64,000 nt of DNA from NCBI GenBank assembly GCA_039000515.1, contig JBCFYV010001001.1, positions 15,563,243 through 15,627,242 of the forward strand, in the 5' to 3' direction. Shown here piece by piece: positions 1 to 10,210 of this stretch. The translations under genes were made by a program, and so were the position numbers. The notes below the pieces were generated by a model that was not told where the DNA came from, did not search any database, and was given only the letters and a program-made list of their open reading frames with translations. Within the stretch, counting starts at the first letter, position 1. Each line of letters begins with the position of its first letter. This stretch comes from Timema cristinae. Its lineage: Eukaryota; Arthropoda; Insecta; Phasmatodea; Timematidae.

Positions 1-212
1 CAAGTTAAGTCTTTTTACGTGTTTTTTTCTTTACTAGAAAGCTGTAGGTATACCAATACTCTCCGAGTAAGGTATTTATTTTTCTAATATTTAAAAAAGA
101 ATATTATGTATTTACTAAATGGAAGATTTTACTTGAATTGAAGTTTTTCTTCACTCTCCTTAATCTAAGAGATCAATCACATTACGGTAATAACATTGGA
201 AATACCCGCATC

Positions 213-456
213 AGTGGACGCGTGGTATAAGATGCCTCTCTTTTAATAGACTGGCTGCCGATGACATTGGGGTTCGATCCCAGTCGGGTGCACTGAGAAT
301 GGTTTTTTTCCTCCTAAATGGTTTCCCACTTTGCCTACACGCCAATATGTATGCACAATTTCTCAAGTCAACCTTTCTCATCCTTAACACATTAAAGTAA
401 TTAGTACATAGGCGTATAACCCCGAAAGAATAGCGAGACGCGGTGATAAAAAAAAA
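213..456 (+). mobile_element. SINE family C copy (tRNA-headed)
   Basis: The copy has a tRNA-like head with a B-box-like GGTTCGATCCC, then the family body (a run resembling GGTTTTTCCTAAATGG and an 'ACACAAATGCGGGT'-type stretch). It ends in the common tail resembling TATAACCCGAACGGGTAGTAAGACGCGGTG, followed by an A run. It is clearly diverged from the other copies. Confidence 0.75.
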
Positions 457-731
457 CATTGAAAAGGTACCACGCAAAGAAGTGTTATCACGGTATGGCT
501 CGTACTGAGACTTGATAGTTTGACGAAGATAGTTATTGAAGGAGATGTGGAAGGGAAAAATTCAAGATGGAGACCAAGGACATGAATCAGAAAGCGGACA
601 ATACTAAAAAAGAAGGTACAAAGATGTGAAAAAATTTACCCATTATAGGTAAAAGTGGAGAAACGCAGCAAACCAATCGCAAGATTGATGACTTAATGAA
701 AGAATAATGGTAACATTACAAAGACTTGCAT

Positions 732-977
732 CTGTGGTCAAATGATCTAAGGCGTCATTCTCGCAATAGATTGGACTGATGATGACGGGGAGATCGGGGT
801 TCAAATCTCTGTTAGGTGTATTAAGGGTATTTTTTTTTAAATGGCTTCCCACATTTTCTCTTTTTTCCACACAAATGCGGGCACACTTACTCTAAATTAA
901 ACCTTTCTCATCCCATCACATTATTGTAATTAGGACATACGCGTAAAATCCGAACGGGTAGTAAGACATGGGATTTT
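732..977 (+). mobile_element. SINE family C copy
   Basis: This is one of the better preserved heads of family C (GGTCAAATGATCTAAGGCGTC, then GGTTCAAATC as B box). It also has the body with CACACAAATGCGGGCACAC and the tail CCGAACGGGTAGTAAGACAT. Confidence 0.8.
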
Positions 978-1254
978 TCTTTAAGTAGCTGCATCAGTTT
1001 TCCTTAGATTTAGACGAAACTACTGGTGCGTATTAAAATGGTAGGTCTTCGCTTAAAGAGTTACACAAGTGAGAAAATTAATTTTGACATTTTAGGGAGG
1101 GGGTAGTTGGGGGGAGCCATATGTACTTTTTTGTTTAATTAGATTTTGTTCTAAAATTAACATTGTTGAAGACATTGCCTAAAATTTTAATTGTTGTAGA
1201 ACACAAACTTTTTCTTATCACGGTATAAGCGTATGTATTAATATTGTGTTTATT

Positions 1255-1445
1255 TATTAAGAATGAGGATGGGTGAATTTAGAGGATGAGGATGAGTATT
1301 CGTACTTGCGTGATGGAAGAGAAGAAAACCATCCAGGAAAAACCAGCCTAAGTACACCCATCCAGGATTCAAACCCCAATCTCTCTGTAATCGTTAGTCT
1401 AGTCTTTAGTGAAAGTGACGGCTTAGGTCATGCGGTCTCCGAATC
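1255..1445 (-). mobile_element. SINE family C copy, tail missing
   Basis: Read on the minus strand, the head (ending at 1445) and the B-box-like segment are followed by the body. The shared 3' tail is degraded. A 70-codon plus-strand open frame here is only the antisense of this repeat. Confidence 0.6.
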
Positions 1446-1641
1446 AGGTATAAACACAACTTTAACTTATATATTGAGTTTCTAATATTACATTAAAACT
1501 TTAATAATTATGGAAGTAGATTATATATACCAATGAAAATATTATCAAAGGTCCCCAGAAATATTTATGGGTAAAAGTTTGATGATAATCAAGAGAAAAC
1601 AATAATGGTTTCCCAACAAAAGTTATGAAAAAAATCTTTTT

Positions 1642-1881
1642 TTAACACCACGTCTCACTAGCTGTTCGGTCTAAACGTATATGCATAACTACGCTAATGT
1701 GTTAGGGATAAAATAGGTTGAATTTATAGGAAATGTAACCGTATTCACGTGCGGCAATTGCGGAATTTTTTTTATAGGAAAAACCACTTTCAGTACACCC
1801 GGCAGGGATTTGAAGCCCAATACCACAGCCATAGGCAGGAGAGTTTATTGCGAGAGTGACGTCTTAGACCATTCGGCCACC
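1642..1881 (-). mobile_element. SINE family C copy
   Basis: This is a complete reverse-orientation copy. The tail complement (ACCACGTCTCACTAGCTGTTC) is at the left and the head complement (GACGTCTTAGACCATTCGGC) at the right. Confidence 0.75.
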
Positions 1882-2174
1882 AACGCGGGTGATAAAAAAA
1901 TAATTCAAAATACATTTGTACAACCTCACGGATAACGTGCAACAAAGGAAGGTAATAACCCTTAAAACAGGCGTCGCATCAAGGCACGTAATTTTGTAGT
2001 CTTCATTACGATACAGTGGATTTTGACACCAGTGAAATCATTCAACCACATTTAAAAAATATAACAAATTAAAAAATAATTATATAAAACTAAATAAATA
2101 AAAAATTTAGTTGTCGTAAAGTAAAGAATGCAGAAAAATTGCAATTCGATTACATTTCTGGTTCGAATGTAATT

Positions 2175-2303
2175 TCACGTGATACAAGGTTCATAAAACC
2201 ATTTTAATAGATCGGCCATTGCGCCCAAACCAGTTCTTATCCCGTCGATGCTAGGCTGGAAACCAACCTTTGCCCACGATCGTTTATCGCCGGTCGCCTT
2301 TGT
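2175..2303 (-). CDS. Candidate terminal exon of an unidentified minus-strand gene
   Basis: On the minus strand a pyrimidine-rich acceptor (TTTTTCTTTTAG) is followed by 42 codons open in phase 0 and a TGA stop. The peptide starts TKATGDKRSWAKVGFQ, contains GIRTGLGAMADLLKWFYEP and ends PCIT. The stretch is clearly richer in G and C than its surroundings, as true exons in this window are. I do not recognise the protein family. No preceding exon was found to the right, so its partner exons may lie within or beyond the lipase introns. No AATAAA was seen close downstream on the minus strand. It could also be a pseudo-exon or captured fragment. Confidence 0.35.
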   Translation of the reverse strand, partial: TKATGDKRSWAKVGFQPSIDGIRTGLGAMADLLKWFYEPCIT

Positions 2304-4911
2304 CTAAAAGAAAAACATTAAAACCCAAGCACAGTGGTTTTTTTTCTTCTAAATTCTAGTTTATCGGCCAAGGCTAACTTGCTCTGAAATGTTGAACGCC
2401 ATATACCATTGGTTTGGAAGGGGTGGGGGGAAGAGAAGGTTGAGGGCATCTAAAGAAAAACAACTAGTGAATGTGTTTCATCCACACTAAAATGGTGGGC
2501 TAACCACTGTAGCTTCAATGTAGTTAGGATGTATCTGTTTATCAGCAGTTGTCACACCAAGGTGGTTTCTGTGAGCAAAACACCTACAACTCGATTTCTA
2601 AAGAAGAGTGATCTTATGAAAATACACCTTTTTTTTTGCAACCAAAATTGACAACATTTTACTTCTAGATATTGATTATGTTATTTATAGATGTTGATAA
2701 TAGTTATCAAAAGTGATAGCTACAAATAACATGACGACTTATGAATGAATGAAAGTATATATAGTAGCTTTTTCTAGCTGACTAAACTTTATATGAGATT
2801 TAATCTTAACATCCATCCCAAAACAATGAGTCAAATTGGTCTTAGTGGCTTGACGTGGAATGTTGCCAAGATAAGAAAAGTAAGTTTTAAACTTTTCCTA
2901 TGATATGTTCTCATCATTCAGGAAACATTCACTAACCAGTTATCAACTGAAATTCATACCATTATGAAATATGTAGAGCATAGTATATTTTTTTGATCGG
3001 TCAAACGGGGATCAACTGAAAAAGTGGGAGTAAAACTATCACCGAGACAGTTTTAAAAAGTTATCCTCAACCTGGCAACACTTTATGGAACGACGTCATT
3101 ATTATTTTTGTTAATTCGCGGTATTTTACGGGAACTTTCTGAACCGACTGATAATGTCAGCTCACGACTTATAAACTAACTTAATTTTAGAACAGCCACA
3201 AAAACTATCACCTAGCAAGGGTAATCTATTTAAACTTAGCTGGACAACATGCAATGAATCATTATTTTATTAGTAGATTTTTGAATTGTTGGATACGATC
3301 TATATAGTATTTGCTTAAAATATTAGAATAAGTTGTTTCAAATACACAGAGAGGAATTTAATGCATGTCTTGGGATGATAAATTTGCTGGGGGAAAAACT
3401 CACAATCTTTGACCAGTTCCACCCGGATTTCAGATATTCGGTACTCAACATAATATAGAACTTAATTCATACAAGCCTCCAATTTGTATAGTCTTTCAGG
3501 CTGTTACATAGAATAGCTTTAAAAAATTTAAATTTTGGAAAATTTAATTTATAATTTAGGTACAATTATAATATTCACCCCCCCCCCCCCCCAATTTTGT
3601 TGTTGTTGTCAAGGGCTTTAGGAAGTTTCGGTGGAAAATAGATTTTCAGGGAAGTTATTATTCAAGAAAATCTATCTACGAAAGATAATCAGTAATCAGT
3701 ATCTTGAATAAACATTATGAACAAGGGGAGACTGACCTCAGTTAAAAAGCGATTACAAAGTAGTTATATAAAAATAAATATTATCGTTCTGAATTAAACT
3801 TGAACTATTCCGATAAAGTTAGTCAATAATTTTTAAACGTAATTACTAAAAACAATATTATAGTAAAAATAATGTTATCAAAAATGTGCCGCTTCTGTTC
3901 CTGTTACAAATGATTGTTTATTAGAAAAATAATACGACTAAATAACCGTCGTATGTGTATGTTTAAGGGTTCGTTTTGGCCGACAGTGGATACGACGTTT
4001 GGTTGGGGAACAGCAGAGGGAATACCTACTCCAGGAAACACATCACACTGCTGCCACAACAACAACAATTCTGGAACTTCACGTAAGCTATTTCCCGAAT
4101 TTCCAAACGAATGGCAGTTAGGAAAAGTTACCAGATCTTCTTCTATGTATCGACACGTTAAACCATATGATCTGTAAGCCCAAGTGCTGTCACTTACAAT
4201 ATGTATATATAGTCATAAGTCAATCCACGCCATAACATGTTAATAAGTTATCACTTATGATTAATAGTATCAATACTTATAAAATAATAGACCTAGTACT
4301 AAAATAGTGCAATCACTGTCATTGTGTCACGAACTACAAATCTACTTTACCCTTTCACTCAAAAATCACTACACCGATTGAGATGAGATTTCGCATGAGC
4401 ATAATCAGACATTCGGTTAAATACAAGCTAATTAAAATCACTTAAATCACTTCACCCAAGACACCAACCACTCCCTTCACACCCAAACGTATTTCCTCAA
4501 CCGCTGGGGCTAGGGAGCCGCCCTTCGGGTGGGAGGGGAGGGCCACAGACGCTGATCTTTGAACCCCCACACCCCTAGCCTCCCGCAGAAGAATCTACGT
4601 AACTGAAAGACCACTAAATAGATTGAGCTGAAATTTAGCAGGGGCACAACTCCGACTTTAGTTTAATATATAGGTTAGTTTTATAGTACTTATACCACTT
4701 AACCTAAGACATAAATACTAATACTATACCATACTAATTACCGACACACAACACATCAGGCCTGAAGAACCACCAGTGTTATCACTGTTGACCAAAAAAA
4801 AAAGTATTTCCTGAAAAAACTTCTAAACATTTTCTTAACATATCATTACCTTTATATCTAGCTTTATCCTTAAAAATAATGCACACGATACGGAGGAATA
4901 TCTCAATAAAC
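2304..4911. other. Gene-free stretch with repeat fragments
   Basis: There is no supportable gene here. It holds a 15-base C homopolymer at 3578-3592. At about 4115-4310 there is a fragment of a dispersed repeat (with AAGTTACCAGATCT and GCTGTCACTTA) that recurs near 13768-13890 and 22435-22560. At about 4330-4660 there is a Helitron-like segment with the phrase 'CACTACACCGATTGAGATGA' and a G/C-rich middle. Confidence 0.5.
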
Positions 4912-5130
4912 CATATTAATCCAGATGCAAGATGGTGTTGGAGGGCAAATCCTTAGATAAGACGTGTTAATCCAGATGGTGTTGGAGGGCAAATCCTTAG
5001 ATAAGACGTGTTAATCTAGATGCCAGGTGGTGTTGGAGGGCAAATCCCTAGCTAAGACGCGTTAATATAAATGTAAGGTGGTGTCAAAGGGCGAATCCTT
5101 CACTAAAACGTGTTAGTCTAAATGCCAGAT
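4912..5130 (+). repeat. Tandem repeat, about five units of 43-53 bp
   Basis: Units start near 4914, 4967, 5010, 5062 and 5112. Each carries GTTAATCCAGATG, then GGTGGTGTTGGAGGGCAAAT, then CCTTAGATAAGACG. The second unit is shortened. The last unit is cut off at GGTGTTGCAG, which serves as the 3' splice site of the lipase exon at 5141, so the array runs directly into coding sequence. Confidence 0.85.
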
Positions 5131-5140
5131 GGTGTTGCAG

Positions 5141-5387
5141 GTGGCATGAAATGGGCGTCTGGGACCTTCCAGCCAGTATAGATCACATCTTGGCAACCAC
5201 AGGCCAGCAACGCTTGTTCTACATCGGGCACTCCATGGGGTGCACCACCTTCTTTGTGATGGCGTCCACCCGTCCCGAGTACAACAGCCAGATCCAGGGC
5301 ATGGTGGCCCTCGCACCGGGGTTGTTCGTCAAGAAGGCCAAGAGCCTCGTGACCAAACTGTTGGCGCGGTACCACGAGGAGTTGTGG
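5141..5387 (+). CDS. Lipase (gastric/lysosomal acid lipase family), exon with nucleophile elbow
   Basis: This is an alpha/beta-hydrolase of the acid lipase family. Such enzymes hydrolyse triacylglycerol or cholesteryl ester, usually secreted or in lysosomes. The exon encodes WHEMGVWDLPASIDHIL, then the nucleophile elbow GHSMG, whose serine is the catalytic nucleophile, and VALAPGLF. The WHEMG(V)xDLP phrase is typical of the family. The acceptor is TTGCAG at 5135-5140 and the donor GTGAGT at 5388. The exon ends on a codon boundary and joins in frame to 12087. About 120 residues of the usual N-terminal part (signal peptide and the stretch before WHEMG) are not visible. They may lie left of the window, or the gene may be truncated. 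Confidence 0.88.
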
Positions 5388-5424
5388 GTGAGTAGTTGAC
5401 CAGTAGTAGCCTCATGGAGCATGA

Positions 5425-5473
5425 TTAAACTGTCGGCGCTACCACGAGCAGTTGTGGGTGGGTAGATGACCAG
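5425..5473 (+). repeat. Partial tandem duplication of the lipase exon end and donor
   Basis: A copy of 5351-5403, offset by about 70 bp, repeats the last coding triplets (ACCACGAGCAGTTGTGG) and the donor region, now GTGGGT instead of GTGAGT. It lies in the intron and could act as a decoy donor. Confidence 0.7.
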
Positions 5474-5525
5474 GGCCTCGAAGAAAAAGAGTTACGGGGC
5501 TAGCTCCTTTCAACATCTCTATAGG

Positions 5526-5795
5526 TGACCTGGCGACCTAGGGGTAGGGTGTCAGACTTCTGTGCTGGGGGTCCGGGGTTCAATCCTCGGTCCCGGCACA
5601 GATTTATCTGATTTCCAAACCCTTCCTTCACCTCTGACAAGACATCTTGTGAATGTGGGGAATGCCAGACCTCCACCGTGGTTCGGATTCCACGTTAAAC
5701 TGTAGGTCCTCCATTTCATCACAATCATCCTACCACTACACATTAGCGCAAGTGCGTATAACCCGAACAGGTAGTAAGACGTGGTGCTAATAATA
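5526..5795 (+). mobile_element. SINE family A copy
   Basis: The tRNA-like head shows an A box (TGGCGACCTAGGGGTAGGG region) and a B box (GGGGTTCAATCC). A body with ACAGATTTATCTGATTTCC follows, then the common tail and a (TAA)n run. Flanks ATCTCTATA and ATCTTTATA look like a diverged target-site duplication. Confidence 0.9.
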
Positions 5796-6111
5796 ATAAT
5801 ATCTTTATATCAACAGCGTTACGTCATTATGAATGTAGAGTTGCGTAGTTTATGGACCTGTTATTTCCATTATAAAGTAGATTTTCGTGGAGCCAGAGAT
5901 AATTTCTCAGGTCCGAATGACACTGCCACCCCTTCCCCCCAGTTTCCCATCAGCGTGGTGTAGCGAACAACGTGTAGGCACGAGTAAAGAACATCACAAG
6001 TTTGGTTCCCTCCACGGGCCATGAATCGCGAACAAACCAAGTTAGAACAAAAAGAACATCATACTATCTATTTATTAAAATACGTACATAACATTTGCTG
6101 ACAACAAGAAA

Positions 6112-6297
6112 CTCGAGATTCGAATCCCGGTCAGGTCTATTCAGGGTGTTTTTTTATTTTCTAAATAATTTCACAATCCTCTTCCACGTAAACGCTGGTA
6201 GATTACGTCTAAAATACTTCCCTCCTCATCCCTACTCCAGTAGAGTTATTAGCATACATGCATATAAACTGAAAAGGTAGTAAGACGCGGCGAGAAA
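6112..6297 (+). mobile_element. SINE family C copy, head truncated
   Basis: The copy begins near the B box (GATTCGAATCCCGGTCAGG) and runs through the body to the tail GGTAGTAAGACGCGG. The rest of 5796-6950 shows nothing I can support. Confidence 0.7.
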
Positions 6298-6953
6298 AAC
6301 TATCTCCCAAACAAATAGTTATTTTAAGTGAAAAATAAGCATATTTTGAAAGAATTTTTAAGTTACAAATTATGAACACACTAAAATTAAACTATTATTG
6401 TTTGTTCGCGTCCATGACTGCGGACTAGTAAAATATGGTGGCCCACGGGCCGTGAGCTTACAAACTCTACCTAAGACTACTCGAACCACCAAAGCGGGTG
6501 CCACGATGTTAAATGTACTAATTACAACAGCAGCCACTGACGTGTCGACTATATAAAAACAAGGGACCTAGACCTACTTGTTATCAGAGAAAACCTTGTA
6601 AATTCAACAAAAACTTGTTCTTCCCTCTTTCACTCTTCTGGCGGCCGCACGTGAGCTTCTTTTAAGGCCATTGTTTTCCACTTTGTGACACATGACGTTA
6701 GCGAACTCTTTTACTCGGAAAACTATTGGTTTTACGGGTTGTATACAGAATTATGTAAACCATATTTCATGACTTTTTCATTACCTATATATTAATATTC
6801 ATGACCAAAAAGTGCTAAAATAAAGCTACTTGTTATCCCCTCAGAATGAGATTTTCATTCAAATTTTCATAAATTTCGATATCCAAGATTATCATTTCCG
6901 AAATAAACCATTACAGGGGAAGAGTTGTAAATTTAAGTACGTTATTATTATTA

Positions 6954-7230
6954 TCACCGTGTCTTACTAACCGTTCGGGTTATACGCACTTACGCTAATG
7001 TGTAATGATAGTGTGATTATGAGATGAAGTGGAGGACCTACAGTTTAACGTGGAATCCGAACCACGGTGAAGGCCTGGCATTCCACACAACCACAAGTTG
7101 TGATTAATACACGTCTTGTCAGAGGTGAAGGAAGGGTTTGGCAATCAGATAAATCTGTGCCGGAATCCAGGATTGAACCCCGGACCCCAGTTGAAATCTG
7201 ACACCTTACCCATAGACCACCAGGTCACCT
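6954..7230 (-). mobile_element. SINE family A copy
   Basis: Reverse orientation: (TTA)n and the tail complement at the left, the head complement ending ACCACCAGGTCACC at the right. It is close to full length. Confidence 0.88.
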
Positions 7231-7311
7231 TTTTTAAAGCGCAAAAGGTAAAGTGAGTGTGTAAACTTGTTAAAGGAAGAGGGAAAGTGTTATGAGCAAT
7301 AATAATATATA

Positions 7312-7553
7312 TTTAGCACCGCGTCTTACTACCCGTTCGGGTTATAAGCTTTAAGTACTAATTACGCTAATGGATTAGGAATTGAGAAGTTTGAATTAAG
7401 AGGAAGTGAACCCGCATTTGCATTGAGTGGAAAACTATTTAGGGAAAACCACCACCAGTTCACCCGACCGAGATTCGTACCTCGATCTCCACGTCCTCGG
7501 TAGTCGAGCTTAACACGACTAGCGCGTTAGCTAACTACGTCACCGAGGCGGGT
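7312..7553 (-). mobile_element. SINE family B copy
   Basis: Reverse orientation. The tail and body match family C, but the head (right end) is a different tRNA-like sequence, complement of GACGTAGTTAGCTAACGCGC. The only other good copy is at 21236-21478. Confidence 0.85.
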
Positions 7554-8156
7554 TTCATTTTATTTCCTCTTTTTCTATTTCTTACATTGGCGACCAAGCA
7601 TGATAGTGATTATACTGATTAGGTGCGTCAAACTAAGATGCAACCCGCCGCGCAAAATATCTTCAAGATCTCCAATTAGGCAACGTTGTTAAGCTAGTTT
7701 TGAGCAAAATAAACTTACAAAAACAAACTACTCTTACCTGCACAATGAAAATGGCTTAAAATAATAATTACCTTAAAGATAATTCCATGGCCTTATTTAA
7801 TTACTAAAATCTCAATTTATTACTTATTAATGACTGATATACACCCTAGTATGTGAATACAGATGGGCTCCTTAGCCCCACGTGATGTACTCTTCGTTTA
7901 CCCTGAATGATAACAAGCAGTGGTGGTTCGTGTATGGGCACTGTGGAACTGCAGCACCCCCTATTTACACTTAATATTATCGATAACATTTAATATAATG
8001 AATCCTTTTTTCTTTATTTATTTTTTTAGTACAATATATATTCCTTAAGCTTAATGTCAGTAATTCAAAGGCCATTCCCCAGTTTATGAAAAAGATACAA
8101 AAATCTTTGTATGGAACTGTGCGCTTCACAGTGCCAGCAAAGCAGTGTTTGAATGT

Positions 8157-8172
8157 TGTGCGCATGCGCACA
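8157..8172. promoter_or_regulatory. NRF1-like palindrome upstream of the nested small gene
   Basis: TGTGCGCATGCGCACA is a perfect 16-base palindrome containing the NRF1 consensus YGCGCAYGCGCR. It lies about 70 bases upstream of the proposed start at 8242. The local sequence is richer in G and C than the surrounding DNA. NRF1-type sites are common in housekeeping promoters. The role here is inferred from position. Confidence 0.5.
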
Positions 8173-8241
8173 TAGGAGGAGTTTGGGGAGGAAGGCAAAG
8201 ATGCTAGGCAGAGATAGCACTGTTGCTCTCTTTGAGAGCAG

Positions 8242-8361
8242 ATGGGTAACATGAAACAACAAGCCCCTATCGAGGACTTTGAAATTATTCAACAGATATC
8301 ACAGGCTGAGTTAGTTGCAGCATTTCGAGAGAAGGGATGGGTTGTAGACGAGGACGCCTCG
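8242..8361 (+). CDS. Candidate two-exon small gene nested in the lipase intron, exon 1
   Basis: Forty codons open from an ATG (a second in-frame ATG lies at 8251) to a consensus donor GTGAGT at 8362. The peptide contains EDFEIIQQISQAELVAAF and ends WVVDEDAS. It joins in phase 0 to the exon at 8851 to give a protein of 105 residues. The layout of palindromic promoter motif, ATG, donor, acceptor and stop within 900 bp is what a compact housekeeping gene would look like. The whole unit lies inside the first visible lipase intron on the same strand. It could instead be a decaying copy. Confidence 0.45.
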
Positions 8362-8415
8362 GTGAGTGAGCTACGAACAACTCTTTTAAGTTTTTAAATT
8401 CTCAACCAGTTGGGT

Positions 8416-8740
8416 CTAGGATTTCTTATACTTATCACTCAGCTCAACGTTCCTTCTCTTGAGTGTGATGTTTTCCTCCCGGGCGTTCTTCAAGTGAATC
8501 TTGAACTTAAGGTTATCGATGTGGTTATGCAGAGCATTGGAGTAATCTGGCTCATCATTGGTCTGGACGATGGAGCAGACTGTGTAAATGCCTTTCCTTT
8601 GTCCTGAAGCGGCAATGTGAACAGGTCTTAGACTTGGTGAGAGCATCCAGGTGGGCTTGCAGTTGTTGAGTCTCGGTCCGGGCCTCCTCTGCCTCGGTCC
8701 AAGCTTTCTCTGACTCGCTACAATGTTGTTTCTTTCTTTT
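8416..8740 (-). pseudogene. Frameshifted coiled-coil protein fragment
   Basis: The minus strand has two overlapping open frames rich in charged heptad-like residues. One, around 8560-8732, contains SEKAWTEAEEARTETQQLQ. The other ends at 8416 and contains LKNAREENITLKRRNVELSD. They look like one coiled-coil polypeptide broken by a frameshift near 8560-8640. It sits in the intron of the small gene at 8242-9048, on the opposite strand. I cannot name the source protein. It is likely a retrocopy or transposon-carried fragment. Confidence 0.4.
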
Positions 8741-8850
8741 GTAAATAATTAAATATTGATATTAAATTGTAGCTGTCCAATCTCTCTGATTGACATGCTA
8801 CAAGCTATTCTATTTGATTAATTTTTTCCCCCGGTTCTTTTATTTATCAG

Positions 8851-9048
8851 AAAACTTTAATCATGGACTTGCATCCCCAAGAAATAAGTTCTGTGATTGT
8901 AAGTGAACTTCAACAGCTTAAGTTTTCAAAGCTATCTCTCCATGAGAAAGTTACAGTTAAGAAAAAAGGTAGTTCAACATTTGATATTCTAATATCTCAG
9001 CCAGGCAAAAACAACAAGAAATATATTCGTAGCTTTAATTCTGAATAG
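8851..9048 (+). CDS. Candidate two-exon small gene, exon 2 (possible Tctex1-like fold)
   Basis: The acceptor TATTTATCAG ends at 8850, followed by 65 codons and a TAG stop. The peptide contains QEISSVIVSELQQLKF, then KVTVKKKG and a short beta-like stretch ending YIRSFNSE. Helix, then SELxxLxF, then a basic VTVKKKG strand recalls dynein light chain Tctex-type proteins, but the expected last two strands are missing. Just past the stop, another frame reads NGKVGFAAVK, which resembles the missing part, so a frameshift is possible. The family call is weak. The exon boundaries are better supported than the function. Confidence 0.4.
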   Translation, partial: KTLIMDLHPQEISSVIVSELQQLKFSKLSLHEKVTVKKKGSSTFDILISQPGKNNKKYIRSFNSE

Positions 9049-9526
9049 TACCAATGGAAAAGTTGGCTTTGCGGCTGTGAAGTAAAAAATGCACTGTTTT
9101 GCTTCCAGTGTTAGCAGTACTCCTATTAATTTTAGCTACGAGCCGCCACTGATAACAAGCGTACCTTACATTGTTCCATTATGGCATAGCTTATAAGCAG
9201 GGACGCTGGGATGGTTTTTTTTTATACCAAGGGATATGTTAATTTAGATTGGTTGAATAAACAAACAAAAAACAAAAATGTATGTGAACATAAATTAGCA
9301 CCCCTACATCTTATCCACCCTTTGATAGACACTGTGTGTATAATGGTGGTGTATGTGTATTGATACAAAAATAAATGGTACATTGCATCACACAAACTTT
9401 CTCCTGCTTTTTATCTTAAAATAGACATTAACTGAAAACTGGTAAGATTTGTGAAACGAAATAATAGGTATATATAGTGTTGTAGAAACACTATAACATA
9501 TGAAATAATATACCCAGTTATTTAAT

Positions 9527-9841
9527 TACTCTAGGAACGAGGTGACCTGGTGGTCTAGGGGTACGGTGTCAGACTTCTATGCTGGCGGCCGGGGTTCAAT
9601 CCTCGGTCCCGGCACAGATTTATCTGATTTCCAAACCCTTCCTACACCTCTGACAAGACATCTTGTGAATGTGTGGAATGCCAGGTCGCCACCGTGGTTC
9701 GGATTCCACGTTAAACTGTAGGTCCTTCATTTCATCTCACAATCACCCTACCATTACACATTAGCGTAAGTGCGTATAACCCGAACGGGTAGTAAGACGC
9801 GGTGCTAATAATAATAATAATAATAATAATACTCTAGGAAC
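9527..9841 (+). mobile_element. SINE family A copy with exact 12-bp target-site duplication
   Basis: The full-length element at 9539-9829 has A and B boxes in the head, the family body, the common tail and (TAA)n. It is flanked by identical TACTCTAGGAAC at 9527-9538 and 9830-9841. This is the best boundary definition for family A. Between 9049 and 9526 I see no feature. Confidence 0.95.
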
Positions 9842-10093
9842 ATTGTTATAGAGAAATTAAGAAAAGAGATACATCTTTTTTTTTAAAAAAAGGATAAAAG
9901 AACAACAGGTCCTCGAAGCCCACACTACCATGCAACTTAGCTAAACTAGGGATGGGTGCTATGTGTGTGTCAGGTAGAAACCTATGCACTTTACGATGAG
10001 TGCTATTTTTGAAATAAATATACAACTCTCTAGCAGAGTAGGGTGGGGCAACTCTAAGAATTAAAACCATTTTTAAAGACCTGAATTAAAAAA

Positions 10094-10094
<1 letters not shown>

Positions 10095-10127
<33 letters not shown>

Positions 10128-10131
10128 TATT
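10095..10131. repeat. (TA)n microsatellite
   Basis: A run of TA dinucleotides with one AA interruption. Confidence 0.95.
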
Positions 10132-10210
10132 TGTTTATAGTTTAGAAACTATTGGTCTCATTGAAATATCTAACGGGGCTATCAATTTCATTTTTCATTT
10201 ATTTGAGTTC

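Noticed and set aside
3914..4177. 87-codon plus-strand frame with a donor-like GTAAGC, and an equally open minus-strand frame opposite it
   Set aside because: The right part recurs as a dispersed repeat near 13.77 and 22.44 kb, and neither peptide resembles a known family or fits the lipase N-terminus.
4912..5130. Tandem units as a CRISPR-like array
   Set aside because: The units are continuous with no unique spacers between constant repeats, and the context is a eukaryotic intron.
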